A stretch of 64,000 nt of DNA from Geobacillus stearothermophilus ATCC 12980 (GCF_030369615.1 NZ_CP128494.1:1197501-1261500); one strand, 5' to 3'; positions 21,849-31,315 are shown, counted from the first letter of the stretch. A program made the numbers and translations. Notes: generated by a model from the sequence alone, not told the origin.

Positions 21849-22597
21849 AGGTGAAACAAGTATTGAAGCGATACGGCGGGAAGACCGTGATTGACCGTGT
21901 ATCTTTATCTGTTCCGCGCCGCAAGCTCACATCGCTCATTGGCCCGAACGGGGCGGGGAAAAGCACGCTTTTGTCCATGATGAGCCGCTTAATTCCAAAA
22001 GATGGCGGGGAAATCTGGATTGAAGGAAAGGAAATTGCTCGTTATCGGACAGAAGAGTTGGCGAAAAAAATTTCCATTTTGAAGCAATCCAACCACATTG
22101 CGGCTCGCTTGACGGTACACGAATTGGTGTCGTTCGGTCGCTTTCCGTATTCGCGCGGCCGCTTGACGCGCCAAGATCGCGACTATGTGCGTGAGGCGAT
22201 CCGCTATATGGAGCTGGAGCCATTGCAAGACCGCTATATGGACGAGTTGAGCGGCGGACAGCGGCAGAGAGCTTATATCGCGATGGTGTTGGCGCAAGAT
22301 ACGGATTATATTTTCTTGGATGAGCCGTTGAACAATTTGGATATGAAACACGCCGTGCAAATGATGAAAGTGTTGCGCAAGCTGGTCGATGAGCTTGGCA
22401 AAACGATCGTGATGGTGATGCACGATATTAACTTTGCTTCCTGTTACTCCGATTATATGGTCGCGTTAAAAGATGGAGCGGTCGTCTGTGAAGGGGATGT
22501 TTCATCGATCATGCGCAATGAAGTGCTTCGCGGCATTTATGATTTGGATGTGCGCGTGCAGACGATTGAAAATCGGCGCATCTGTGTGTATTTTTAG
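21842..22597 (+). CDS. yclP: Iron-siderophore ABC transporter ATPase, YclP-like
   Basis: 251 residues. Walker A is GPNGAGKSTLL (about 34-44), the ABC signature is [17 protein letters not shown] (about 135), Walker B is YIFLDEPLNNLD, and the H-loop is VMVMHD. All motifs are intact, unlike the ATPase at 62545. It energises YclNO at the inner face of the membrane. Confidence 0.95.
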   Translation: MVEVKQVLKRYGGKTVIDRVSLSVPRRKLTSLIGPNGAGKSTLLSMMSRLIPKDGGEIWIEGKEIARYRTEELAKKISILKQSNHIAARLTVHELVSFGRFPYSRGRLTRQDRDYVREAIRYMELEPLQDRYMDELSGGQRQRAYIAMVLAQDTDYIFLDEPLNNLDMKHAVQMMKVLRKLVDELGKTIVMVMHDINFASCYSDYMVALKDGAVVCEGDVSSIMRNEVLRGIYDLDVRVQTIENRRICVYF

Positions 22598-22864
22598 CAA
22601 ATTCCCATGAGAAAGCGTCCATCTTGACTAGTGAAAAAGCGGGCTGTGGAAGCCTATGGGCATGCTTGGTGAAGAGCTCCGTCTCGGATTCAAACATGGG
22701 ACGGGGAGACGCGATCAAAGTCAAGTATATGAAGAAGATTCCAATTAAGTAAAAAATGGTTGAGCCGGCTTTCATGTTGACATCGGCAAGAAAGGGCGCC
22801 CCTTGTTGAGTGAATACGAAAGCCGTCAACATATAATTTGAATTTCCAAAGGGGGGTATAGCCA
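22598..22864 (+). other. Gap between yclP and yclQ
   Basis: A 267-bp non-coding stretch inside an otherwise tight operon. ATATAAT at 22831-22837 could be a -10 for a separate yclQ transcript, but no good -35 is at the right distance. A ribosome binding site AAGGGGGG precedes yclQ. Separate transcription would let the binding protein be made in excess; this is inference. Confidence 0.4.
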
Positions 22865-23824
22865 ATGAAACAGCGTTGGCTGATGGTAGTGGTTGCTTTG
22901 CTTCTTGTCGTACTGGCTGCTTGCGGCAATAAGGAGACTGCAAGCAACGGAGCGAGTGGGAAGAATGACGAGAAGAAAACGGAACAGGCCGAGGAAATGA
23001 CGATCAAGCACCAGCTTGGAGAGGCGAAAGTCAAGAAAAATCCAGAGAAAGTGGTTGTCTTTGATTTTGGAGTGCTGGACACCCTTGATAAACTAGGGGT
23101 GAAGGTGACAGCTTTGCCGCAGATGAACGTGCCGAAATACTTGGAGAAATATAAAAGCAGCGACTACCAAAACGTCGGCAGCTTGAAGGAGCCGGATTTT
23201 GAAAAATTGAGCGAAATCAAGCCGGATGTCATTTTTATTTCCGGTCGTCAAGCACATTTGTATGACAAGTTGAAAGAGATTGGCCCAACCGTGTATATAG
23301 GGATTGACACTCAACATTATTGGGATTCATTTACAAACAATATGAAGCTGATCGGGCAAATGTTTGGCAAAGAAAAAGAAGTAGATGAGGAACTGGCCAA
23401 TATTGAAAAACAAATCGAAGAAGTGAAGACAAAGGCTGCAGACAAAAAAGCGCTGATCATTTTGACGACCGGTGGGAAAGTGAGTGCGTACGGCAAAGGT
23501 TCGCGCTTTGGGCTCATCCATGATGTGCTCGGCGTGCCAGCCGCAGACCCGAATTTGAAAGTGACGAATCCTCATGGACAAAGCGTATCATTTGAGTACA
23601 TTGCCGAGAAAAACCCGGATTACTTGTTTGTCATTGACCGCGACGCCGTTGTAGAAGGAAAGCCGACAGCGAAGCAAACGATTGAAAATGCACTTGTGAA
23701 AAAGACGAAAGCATATCAAAACGGCCACATTGTCTACTTGGATCCAAATTATTGGTATCTCTCAGGCGGCGGATTGACGTCGGTGTCGGAAATGATCAAA
23801 CAGGTGGAAGAAGGATTGAAATAA
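22865..23824 (+). CDS. yclQ: Siderophore-binding lipoprotein, YclQ-like
   Basis: 319 residues. Signal peptide with lipobox VVLAACG (Cys21), then an acidic/Lys-rich linker and a type III periplasmic-binding fold: VVVFDFGVLDTLDKLGVKV, KLSEIKPDVIFISGRQAHLY, and the long connecting helix region EELANIEKQIEEVK. It is anchored to the outer face of the membrane and hands the ferric siderophore (petrobactin-type by analogy) to YclNO. Confidence 0.94.
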   Translation: MKQRWLMVVVALLLVVLAACGNKETASNGASGKNDEKKTEQAEEMTIKHQLGEAKVKKNPEKVVVFDFGVLDTLDKLGVKVTALPQMNVPKYLEKYKSSDYQNVGSLKEPDFEKLSEIKPDVIFISGRQAHLYDKLKEIGPTVYIGIDTQHYWDSFTNNMKLIGQMFGKEKEVDEELANIEKQIEEVKTKAADKKALIILTTGGKVSAYGKGSRFGLIHDVLGVPAADPNLKVTNPHGQSVSFEYIAEKNPDYLFVIDRDAVVEGKPTAKQTIENALVKKTKAYQNGHIVYLDPNYWYLSGGGLTSVSEMIKQVEEGLK

Positions 23825-23829
23825 AAGGA

Positions 23830-23860
23830 CAGGCGGGCTTAGGCGGCCCGCCTGCTTTAT
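23830..23860 (+). terminator. yclQ terminator
   Basis: CAGGCGGGC (23830-23838) pairs with GCCCGCCTG (23846-23854), followed by CTTTATC. It lies between convergent genes and may serve both. Confidence 0.7.
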
Positions 23861-23862
23861 CG

Positions 23863-24549
23863 TCATAAAATGACATTCTTAATTTTGTAGATTTCCCGTT
23901 CGTGTTCGATGACTTTGTTCGAGAGGAAGGTGATGTCAAGTTTGATGTTGTTCAGCTGTTCATTGAATGATTGGGCATGGGAATCGACTTTTTTCTCTAA
24001 GGAGTCGAGTCTTTGGTGGATGGAAGAAACTTCACCGTGAAGTTTGTGCACGTCCATCGCGAGGGCGTCGAGTGCGGCGTCGGTTTCATCCTGGCGGTGA
24101 AGCAGGGCAGACATCAAGTCATACAGCTCTTTTTGGCCGGCTTTGATATGGGCTTGTTCTTCTTCTAACCGCTTTTGGCCTTCAAGGAGAGCTTGCTGGA
24201 TCCGCCGGAATTCTTCTTGTTCTTTCCGCATTTCCTGCTGTTCTCTACGGATCTCCTGTTGTTCTTTCCGCATTTCCTGCTGTTCTCTACGGATCTCCTG
24301 TTGTTCTTTCCGCATTTCCTGCTGTTCTCTACGGATCTCCTGCTGTTCTTTCCGCATTTCCTGTTGTTCTCTACGGATCTCCTGCTGTTCTTTTCGCATT
24401 TCTTGTTGTTCTCTACGGATCTCCTGCTGTTCTTTTCGCATTTCTTGTTGTTCTGCTTCCAGCCGTTTGTGGCTTTCGACGAGGAGGTGCAGCGTGTTCT
24501 CGATATGACCAAGGCGGTTGAACAACTGCAAGAGGATCTCTTCGCTCAT
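23863..24549 (-). CDS. Coiled-coil protein with 14-residue tandem repeats
   Basis: 228 residues from ATG at 24549, which follows AAGAGGGG on the minus strand. Residues 37-106 are five identical copies of MRKEQQEIRREQQE (two heptads), then one degenerate copy. The whole protein is predicted to be almost pure alpha-helical coiled coil. The C-terminus LSNKVIEHEREIYKIKN resembles the end of the protein encoded at 42086-42916 (LIKKVAEHDMDIFHLKN). No signal peptide or membrane segment. Function unknown. Confidence 0.85.
   Translation of the reverse strand: MSEEILLQLFNRLGHIENTLHLLVESHKRLEAEQQEMRKEQQEIRREQQEMRKEQQEIRREQQEMRKEQQEIRREQQEMRKEQQEIRREQQEMRKEQQEIRREQQEMRKEQEEFRRIQQALLEGQKRLEEEQAHIKAGQKELYDLMSALLHRQDETDAALDALAMDVHKLHGEVSSIHQRLDSLEKKVDSHAQSFNEQLNNIKLDITFLSNKVIEHEREIYKIKNVIL
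24232..24441 (-). repeat. Five tandem 42-bp coding repeats
   Basis: In-frame 42-bp units encode MRKEQQEIRREQQE. Copies differ only at silent or near-silent positions, such as CTGTTG versus CTGCTG and TTCCGC versus TTTCGC. Such near-identical repeats can gain or lose units by slippage, changing coil length by 14 residues without shifting frame. Confidence 0.9.
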
Positions 24550-24580
24550 GGTTGGCCCCTCTTTCATTCTAATTTCTTTC

Positions 24581-24609
24581 ATTATAGCACATATGTTCTT
24601 GTCGGACAA
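24581..24609 (-). promoter_or_regulatory. Promoter of the coiled-coil gene
   Basis: On the minus strand TTGTCC (24609-24604) and TATAAT (24586-24581) are 17 bp apart, with TGC directly before the -10 (extended -10). Confidence 0.7.
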
Positions 24610-24720
24610 GCACGAATGGTGTATATAGGAAAGCGTACAAACATATGATACAATGAATAAACAAACTGACAAGTCCCAGTGCGGATGTCGGCTAGTATGT
24701 TTTTAGAAAGGGATCGATGT

Positions 24721-27700
24721 ATGCTTTACGTTTCTCCTGCCAAAATCGCAAGCTATTTTTATCACGAGTGCGAGCGGAATTTTTATTTTCAGTCGTTGGC
24801 GAAAGAACGGCGAAGCGAGCTCGATGTGCCGGAAGAGCTGTTTGAGCAGCCTGCGGTTCATGAGAGCGTGCTGCGCCGAGGGGTTGAGTGGGAAGAGGAA
24901 GTGATTACGACCTATTTGGCCGGCCAAGTGCAGATGGGGAAGCGAGAGCCTGGCGCACCGATTTCCCACTGCTATTTGGATGGAGAGGAGACGATCCGCG
25001 AGCTGAAGCAGCCGAGCAAGCGCTATTTATACCAGCCGACATTGATCGCGCCGCCGCGCTTTTACGAGCGGTACGGACTGGACACAACGATGATCCGGTT
25101 TGCGGCGTGTCGTCCGGATTTGATTGAGTGCATTCCGGGGCAAAACGGCTTTGTGTTCCGCATCATCGACATCAAATCATCAGATGTGTTAAAGATTTCC
25201 CACCGCGTGCAAACGGCGCTGTACGCGTTGATGTTGTCCTCGGTGTTAGAGGAGCACGGTGTTAAGGGCAGCGTCGATTTGCGCGAAGCCGGGATATGGA
25301 CGTACAAAACCGAGCAGCCGCAGCTGACAGATATCGGACAGCTGCTTCCGTTTCTTGAGCAGTTTTTGGCTAGCGAATTGACGGCGCTGGCTGGGAAGCA
25401 ACTTGATGAGCTGTTTTGGCATTTGGATTATCGCTGTGAATGGTGCCCGTTCTATGATTACTGTTTCGACAAAGCGCGGAAACAGTCGCATATTTCCCTC
25501 GTTCCGTACTTATCGAGTCATGCGTCCCGCTTTATCCGCGAGCGGCAGCTTCCGGAGACGATAGATGAGTTTCGCCAACTTCTTGAGCGTCAAGAAACGA
25601 GACACGTCCTAAAACAAAACGCTGGATTGGCGCGTCAACTTCGGCGGCTTGAAGCGCAGCTTGAGGCGATTGCGGAGGAAAAGGTCGTTCCGTATGACCA
25701 GGCGGTGACGCATATGCCGATATGGGAAGACATCCGTCTGATTCTCACCGCGCAACGCGATCCGTTGACGGGGAAGATTGCGGCGGCATCGTTGTACCGT
25801 GTTGGTGGAACAGACGTGTTTGGAACGGGATCGGAAATGCATCATGTTATCGCCGGTTCGTTTGAGGAATGCGACGAGGTTGGCCGAAAGCTGGCCGATG
25901 CGCTGGACCGCCTGCTTCAGACGGTGCACGATTACAACCGGGAGCGAGAGTGGCGGTCGCAAAAATCGGTGCAGGTGTATGTCATCGACAACTATGAATG
26001 GGACAATGTGCAGCAGCTACTTCAAGCGCTTTTGTTCGATCCAGACTATAACGAAAAAGCTGTTCGGCTGCTGTCGTATTTTCATAGCAGCTCACTAGCA
26101 AGTGCCAGCGACCACCCAAGCGAAATGGTTCCGCTTCCTGTCGTTGTGCTGACAACGGCTGTGAGCCAGCTGTTCGCCTTGCCGGCGCATGTCGCGTACC
26201 GTCTTGAAGACTTGTCGCGATATATTGCGACCTACCATGATTCGCCGTTTCTGTACTCGGCGAGTGAGCGTTTTTCATTTCGTTTGACAAACGCCATGAA
26301 ACTGGATGTGCTGCACGACGCCTGGCAAACGGGGGACGAGGAAAAACGAAAAGCGGTCGAGAAGGAGCTGAGCCGCCGCCTTTGGGCCGCTCACAGCATC
26401 ATTCAAGGAATCCGTGCGTGGGCCGAGAGCGTCCATCCTTCGCCGCTTATGGTCTGGCCGGAAAAATTTGCGTTTCCTCATTCGGCTGATTACCGTGATC
26501 CGCTTGTGTCCGAGCTGGCGTTTATGGCGCGCTATGAGGCGCTATTAAACTACTTGGATATTCGCCAAAAGCGCCTGCTTCCGCTTTCGGAGCGGCTTGA
26601 GAACGGAGTGACGCTTCATGTCACGTACCTTGGCGGCGATCGGTTCCGATTGAACAACCGCCAGGCGCTTGAAGCGATCGACCAGAAGGCGAGCTGGCTT
26701 TTGACGGAGTGCAATGAGGAAGGGGAAAAGGCGCAACAGACGTTTCCTGATCATAAGTACGCCAGTGAATGGAAGACGCCTCAACGGGTCAATTTGTACT
26801 TTACCCGCATTAGCGCCATCGAAGATAATGGCAAGACAGCTGAACTCGAGCTCAAGTTGCCCAAATGGCTCGACCGGTTCCCGCTTGTGGAAGGAGGGGA
26901 GTATTGGCTGTCGCTTCGGCATGCGGATTTTACCACCCCGCGCGTCTTGCAGGCGTTGCAACAGTTGGATAAGGACAATCATCGCATCTTGGACTTGATT
27001 CGCGATCCGATTCGCTATCGGAAAACGTTTCGTCCCAACTGGGATGCAGAGGAAGTCAAGGCGCTTCTCCGCCAAAGCAGGCTGACGAAAAGCCAGCGTC
27101 AGGCGTTTCTCCACTTTCTCCGTCATACGTTGACGCTCGTCTGGGGTCCGCCTGGCACCGGGAAAACGCATTTTATTGCCGTCGCTCTTCGGCTGCTTAT
27201 GCCGATTTACGAAAAGCAGGGGCGCAGGCTTGCCATTCTTGTTTCGGGTTTCACCCATGCGGCGATCGAAAACGTTCTGCGCAAAATTCAGGAGCTTGCG
27301 CCGCGGCGCAGCGTCCATATCGCGAAACTTGGTGAGATTCAGACGGAAAACGCCAAAGGAATCGCCGAGGTGGCGGACCGTGACCTTCCCCGATGGCTGG
27401 GCAACGGCGGGCATCGGGTGCTTGGCGCCACGCTGTACGGCATTCAAAGAGCGTATGAAAAAGGCTGTCTAGAAGAGTTTGACGTCGTCATTCTGGATGA
27501 GGCGTCGCAAATCCGCGTGGCCGATTCACTGTTGGTGTTGCGCCATGTCAAAAAAGCAGGCAGGCTGCTTATCGTCGGTGACCATTTCCAGCTGCCGCCA
27601 ATCATTCAAGGGACGTATGCGGCCGCGGAAGGGGAACCGCACCTGTTCGACTCGATTTTCCGCCTGCTGTTTGACGCGGATGTGGAGAAGCGGTATACCC

Positions 27701-28482
27701 GCCAACTGACGGACAATTTCCGCATGAACGAGGCGCTTTGCCGCTACCCGGCCGAGCGGATTTACAGCTCCCAGTATACCGCGTTCACCCGCCAGATTGC
27801 CGAACAAACGTTGGCGCTCGCCGATGCCCCAACTGCCGATGAATGGGTGGAAGCAGCGATCGACCCTGACTATCCGCTTGTCGTCTGCACGTATGACGGC
27901 GTGTACGGTGCCCAAGAAAACGAGGCGGAAGCGCGCTGGGTGGCGAGCATCGCGAAGGTGTTGCGGGAACGGCTTCTCGACAGCGAGGAAAAACGGTACG
28001 ATGACTCATCAGAAGGCGACCAAGCGTTTTGGCGCCGCGGGCTGTTTATCATCTCGCCGCATCGGGCGCAAATCCGCGCCATTCGCCGTGCCCTTGAACA
28101 CCAAGGACTGCGTCCGCCGTTTTTCGTCGATACGGTTGATAAAATGCAAGGGCAAGAAGTGGATGCGGCGATCATCAGCTACGGCGTCGCCGATCCGGAA
28201 CTGGCTGTGATGGAAGGGGAGTTCATCTATAGTTTGAACCGCCTCAACGTTTCGCTCACGCGGGCGCGGAAAAAGGCGATCCTCTTCCTCTCGCGCCAAC
28301 TCATGTCGCCGCCGCTTCAGGTGATCGGCAACGAGGAATACCGTGAAGGAGTCAACTTTATGGTTGGGCTTGAGCAGTACGCTTTACGTCATGGGGAAGC
28401 GCAAACGTTTATGGTCGACGGTGTTGCGCTGCAAATGTACCGAGTCAGTCGTCCGAAGATGGAAAACATGGACACTCTATGA
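24721..28482 (+). CDS. Cas4/RecB-like nuclease fused to Dna2/UPF1-like SF1B helicase
   Basis: 1253 residues. The N-terminus has every landmark of an iron-sulfur Cas4/AddB-type PD-(D/E)XK nuclease: Cys17, GxxxE (54-58), D133 in RPDLIE, DIK at 150-152, QxxxY (164-168) and the trio Cys239, Cys242, Cys248 (CEWCPFYDYC). The C-terminus is a superfamily 1B helicase: Walker A GPPGTGKT (809-816), DEAS (926-929), GDHFQLPP (~953), DKMQGQEVDAA (~1139) and NVSLTRARKKA. The ~550 residues between are unassigned. The layout fits the TM0106-type RecB-like nuclease/Dna2 group. It probably unwinds and trims DNA ends or flaps; role (repair or defence) unknown. The start follows AGAAAGGG. No close partner gene. 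Confidence 0.9.
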   Translation: MLYVSPAKIASYFYHECERNFYFQSLAKERRSELDVPEELFEQPAVHESVLRRGVEWEEEVITTYLAGQVQMGKREPGAPISHCYLDGEETIRELKQPSKRYLYQPTLIAPPRFYERYGLDTTMIRFAACRPDLIECIPGQNGFVFRIIDIKSSDVLKISHRVQTALYALMLSSVLEEHGVKGSVDLREAGIWTYKTEQPQLTDIGQLLPFLEQFLASELTALAGKQLDELFWHLDYRCEWCPFYDYCFDKARKQSHISLVPYLSSHASRFIRERQLPETIDEFRQLLERQETRHVLKQNAGLARQLRRLEAQLEAIAEEKVVPYDQAVTHMPIWEDIRLILTAQRDPLTGKIAAASLYRVGGTDVFGTGSEMHHVIAGSFEECDEVGRKLADALDRLLQTVHDYNREREWRSQKSVQVYVIDNYEWDNVQQLLQALLFDPDYNEKAVRLLSYFHSSSLASASDHPSEMVPLPVVVLTTAVSQLFALPAHVAYRLEDLSRYIATYHDSPFLYSASERFSFRLTNAMKLDVLHDAWQTGDEEKRKAVEKELSRRLWAAHSIIQGIRAWAESVHPSPLMVWPEKFAFPHSADYRDPLVSELAFMARYEALLNYLDIRQKRLLPLSERLENGVTLHVTYLGGDRFRLNNRQALEAIDQKASWLLTECNEEGEKAQQTFPDHKYASEWKTPQRVNLYFTRISAIEDNGKTAELELKLPKWLDRFPLVEGGEYWLSLRHADFTTPRVLQALQQLDKDNHRILDLIRDPIRYRKTFRPNWDAEEVKALLRQSRLTKSQRQAFLHFLRHTLTLVWGPPGTGKTHFIAVALRLLMPIYEKQGRRLAILVSGFTHAAIENVLRKIQELAPRRSVHIAKLGEIQTENAKGIAEVADRDLPRWLGNGGHRVLGATLYGIQRAYEKGCLEEFDVVILDEASQIRVADSLLVLRHVKKAGRLLIVGDHFQLPPIIQGTYAAAEGEPHLFDSIFRLLFDADVEKRYTRQLTDNFRMNEALCRYPAERIYSSQYTAFTRQIAEQTLALADAPTADEWVEAAIDPDYPLVVCTYDGVYGAQENEAEARWVASIAKVLRERLLDSEEKRYDDSSEGDQAFWRRGLFIISPHRAQIRAIRRALEHQGLRPPFFVDTVDKMQGQEVDAAIISYGVADPELAVMEGEFIYSLNRLNVSLTRARKKAILFLSRQLMSPPLQVIGNEEYREGVNFMVGLEQYALRHGEAQTFMVDGVALQMYRVSRPKMENMDTL

Positions 28483-28836
28483 AGCTGCTGAGTTTGACAG
28501 GAAAAAAGGATGAATCAAGGCGCTGTTCAACTTGAGAAATTCTTTGATGCATCCGAGAATCCCCCATTTTCTTACTCAAAAACCGCATAAGCAGTCACCA
28601 TCCGCCATGCCGCCTTCTCCGTTTGTTGGCTCGTTTTGTTTCCATGCTGAGCGCAGCCGCGCACGGTTCGGAAGAGGGGGGCGTGGGGGACGGAATGGGG
28701 ATTGATGTACGAACGGTGAATAGTTGATAAGAAAATTAAGGAAGGAAACCGCCGAGCCATGGCGAAATAATGGAAATAAGATTCGTCGATAAGAAACACT
28801 GCGCTGAGAATGCGCGGGAAGAGAGGGGGGCGTGCC
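28483..28836. other. Intergenic region before the methyltransferase gene
   Basis: 354 bp with no supported gene. A minus-strand frame ends in TEKAAWRMVTAYAVFE, but it has no start context and I do not call it. No promoter with two good hexamers and no terminator were recognised, so it is unclear whether the upstream helicase gene and the methyltransferase share a transcript. Confidence 0.4.
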
Positions 28837-30273
28837 ATGGCAAATGCCGGCGGGAGAAGATCGGTGTCGGATGCAAGGCTTGAGGTGATCAAAAAGCTCT
28901 TTCCGGAAGCGGTTGTGGATGGGGGCATCGATTGGGAGTGGCTGAAGAGGGTGCATGGCGGTCACAAACGGCAGGAAGCATATGAGTTCATGTGGCCGGG
29001 GAAGGAAGAGGCGAGGCGGCTCGCTGAAACGCCTGCGTCCGGAGTATTGCGGCCGGATCAGGCAGCGAGCAAGCAGTGGGAGACAACAAACAATTGGTAT
29101 ATTGAAGGAGACAATTTAGAAGTATTAAAACTGCTGCGGACGTCGCATGCAGGGGCCATCCAAATGATTTACATCGACCCGCCGTACAACACCGGGAAAG
29201 TGCTGACGTATAAAGACCATTGGCGCCAAAAGAAGAGCGCGCCAGCTCGTAGGAAGGATATAGAGGAAGCGCGCGCTCATGCCGGCTGGCTCAACATGAT
29301 GTACCCGCGCCTTTTGGTGGCGCGGGAGCTGTTGGCGGAGACAGGGGCGATGTTTATTTCCATTGATGATACAGAACAGGCGAATTTGAAAAAGATGTGC
29401 GATGAACTGTTTGGCGAGCGAAATTTTGTCGCCACGTTCATTTGGCAGCGGGCGTTTTCGCCTGTGAACATGAACAAGTTCGCTTCGCGCAACCATGACT
29501 TCATCCTCTGTTACGCGAAAAATATCGACCGTTTAGCTTGGTACGGCTTGCCGCGCCATCCGGAAGCGGACGGGCGGTATGCCAATCCGGACAACGACCC
29601 GCGCGGGCCGTGGACGTCAGGAGATTTGTCGGTCGGTCCGCCGATTCCGGAAAAAATTTATGACATCGTGACGCCAGGCGGCCGGGTCGTTTCGCCGCCG
29701 AACGGGTATTGTTGGCGGGTGACAAAGGAGCGCTTCGCCGAGCTGGCGGCGGACAACCGCATTTGGTTTGGCAAAGACGGCAACGGGGTGCCGCGCCTGA
29801 AGCGGTTTTTAAGCGAAGTGAAGCCGACGGTGACACCGCTTACGATTTGGACGCATGATGAGGTGTCCCATTCGCAGGAGGCGAAAAAAGAGCTGAAGGA
29901 GCTGTTCGATGGGCTGGCGGTGATGGATTACCCGAAGCCGGTGAAGCTCATTCAGCGCATGGTGGCGTTGACAACGAAGGACAATGACATCATTCTCGAC
30001 TTTTTTTCCGGCTCGGCGACAACAGCCCATGCCGTCATGCAGCAAAACGCTGAAGACGGCGGCCGGCGGTCGTTTATAATGGTGCAACTTCCCGAGCCGC
30101 TTGCGGAAACGTCCGAGGCGTATCGGGTGGGGTTTCGGACGATTTGCGACATTGGCCGCGAGCGCATCCGCCGCGCGGGGGAGAAAATCGTCCGTGAAAC
30201 GGGAAAGACAGAGCTTGATATTGGCTTTCGCGTGTTTCGGTTCGAGAAGAAATCGAAGCAGCCCGCTCGCTAG
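28837..30273 (+). CDS. Type III-like (Mod) DNA N6-adenine methyltransferase, no Res partner
   Basis: 478 residues from ATG at 28837, six bases after GAGAGGGGGG. The catalytic motif DPPY is at residues 114-117 (YIDPPYNTG). The SAM-binding motif comes later (LDFFSGSATTAHAV, about 387), the order of beta-class methyltransferases such as type III Mod. Residues ~180-370 between would be the target-recognition region. HAGWLNMMYPRLLVARELL and FISIDDTEQANL are typical of Mod. It is shorter than usual Mod (~600). No Res restriction gene follows, so it is an orphan methyltransferase or the survivor of a broken system. Confidence 0.9.
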   Translation: MANAGGRRSVSDARLEVIKKLFPEAVVDGGIDWEWLKRVHGGHKRQEAYEFMWPGKEEARRLAETPASGVLRPDQAASKQWETTNNWYIEGDNLEVLKLLRTSHAGAIQMIYIDPPYNTGKVLTYKDHWRQKKSAPARRKDIEEARAHAGWLNMMYPRLLVARELLAETGAMFISIDDTEQANLKKMCDELFGERNFVATFIWQRAFSPVNMNKFASRNHDFILCYAKNIDRLAWYGLPRHPEADGRYANPDNDPRGPWTSGDLSVGPPIPEKIYDIVTPGGRVVSPPNGYCWRVTKERFAELAADNRIWFGKDGNGVPRLKRFLSEVKPTVTPLTIWTHDEVSHSQEAKKELKELFDGLAVMDYPKPVKLIQRMVALTTKDNDIILDFFSGSATTAHAVMQQNAEDGGRRSFIMVQLPEPLAETSEAYRVGFRTICDIGRERIRRAGEKIVRETGKTELDIGFRVFRFEKKSKQPAR

Positions 30274-30375
30274 GTGGACGGGCTGCTTTTCGATTCGGCT
30301 GATGAAAAGCGCTTTGGTAAAACAGGCGTTGCGTCTATGTTCCGAGTCCCTGATGTCCGTCGTTTCAGGCGCTTT

Positions 30376-30687
30376 TTACAATGACGCCGCATCCCAACGG
30401 TCGTTGACAAAGACGTCGTACTCCGCGGCAATCGTTTCTTTGAGCTCCGCTAAAGACGGGATGCCGTCGGCGAACGTGTAGGTGTCAAGGCAAATGAGGG
30501 AGTATTCGTCGCCGGGATCAAATACGATGGTGACGACTTCTTCCGTTCCAGCGTCCACTTGTCGGATGGTGTCGCCGTCTTCCGGCTCCACGAGTACGTT
30601 TTGGTATGTTTCGCGAATCACGTAGTAGCCTTCCTGCAATTGTTCAGTGAATAGATGTTCGATGTCTGTCAGTTCGTGGACGATCAT
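30376..30687 (-). CDS. Small acidic protein of unknown function
   Basis: 103 residues with a perfect AGGAGG before the start (MIVHELTDIEHLFTEQLQEG). It is strongly acidic, with no signal peptide or membrane segment. I do not recognise the family. It converges on the methyltransferase gene, with about 100 bp between the two stops. Small acidic proteins of this kind are sometimes inhibitors or DNA mimics, but nothing here shows that. Confidence 0.75.
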   Translation of the reverse strand: MIVHELTDIEHLFTEQLQEGYYVIRETYQNVLVEPEDGDTIRQVDAGTEEVVTIVFDPGDEYSLICLDTYTFADGIPSLAELKETIAAEYDVFVNDRWDAASL

Positions 30688-30886
30688 TATTTAAGTCCTC
30701 CTAACTTGTGAAATCATTCTTAATGTCAGTATATAACGTAGTCGTTGTCGATATAATAGATGTTGTGGAAAGTTCGAAAAATTGTCATTTTGTATGCCAA
30801 GCGTAGATAAGGTTGGGGGCAGGATTGACAAGGGAAAATAGCAGCTTCCTGCAAAAAGGCATCGCCCTCGTGGGAGGAATTCAAAT

Positions 30887-31315
30887 ATGAACAGGAAATT
30901 TATAGGAGTAATGTCCCTCTTTTTGATAATATTATTCGGAATGTATGGTGTCGGGACTAAAATTGTCGCCAAATCAAAAATTTATGAAACAGAGTCAACA
31001 ACTACATTAGTGGTTAATAAAAATGATTTAGAGGACCTTTCAATTTACTTCTTAACGCCTTATATAACCAAAGCAGTACAGGATTATTATGGAAAACCAT
31101 CTGGAATTCAGTGGTGGAAGCCTAAAATATTAGAGATTAAAAATTTAGAACCCGGGAGTCGTTATAAATTCTTACTCAAAATTCGTGTAGAAACATTTAA
31201 AGGGGCTCACAACCCTCCTTACGGAATTGATATAATAACACTTGAAATCGATTTTGACAAAATTCGTATTATTGATTACAAGCACATCGAAGAGAAGATA
31301 AAAAAACAAACATAG
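30887..31315 (+). CDS. DUF3888-family secreted/membrane-anchored protein
   Basis: 142 residues: an N-terminal hydrophobic segment (FIGVMSLFLIILFGMYGVG) that is a signal peptide or anchor, then a DUF3888 domain with LTPYITKAVQDYYG, FKGAHNPPYGIDIITLEID and IIDYKHIEE. The family is found in bacilli; function unknown, probably outside the membrane. The gene is clearly more AT-rich than its neighbours, which suggests recent acquisition. AGGAG precedes the start. IS remnants begin just downstream. Confidence 0.85.
   Translation: MNRKFIGVMSLFLIILFGMYGVGTKIVAKSKIYETESTTTLVVNKNDLEDLSIYFLTPYITKAVQDYYGKPSGIQWWKPKILEIKNLEPGSRYKFLLKIRVETFKGAHNPPYGIDIITLEIDFDKIRIIDYKHIEEKIKKQT

Noticed and set aside
24200..24460. 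Regular short repeats resembling a CRISPR array
   Set aside because: Units are contiguous, in frame and encode coiled-coil heptads; there are no unique spacers and no cas adaptation genes. The same holds for 42194-42487.
28572..28928. Minus-strand frame of 118 codons before the methyltransferase gene
   Set aside because: It overlaps the methyltransferase start, lacks a ribosome binding site and has biased composition.
28837..30273. Complete type III restriction-modification system
   Set aside because: No Res gene with helicase motifs follows or precedes the mod gene closely; the neighbouring helicase is of the Dna2/UPF1 type, not a Res.
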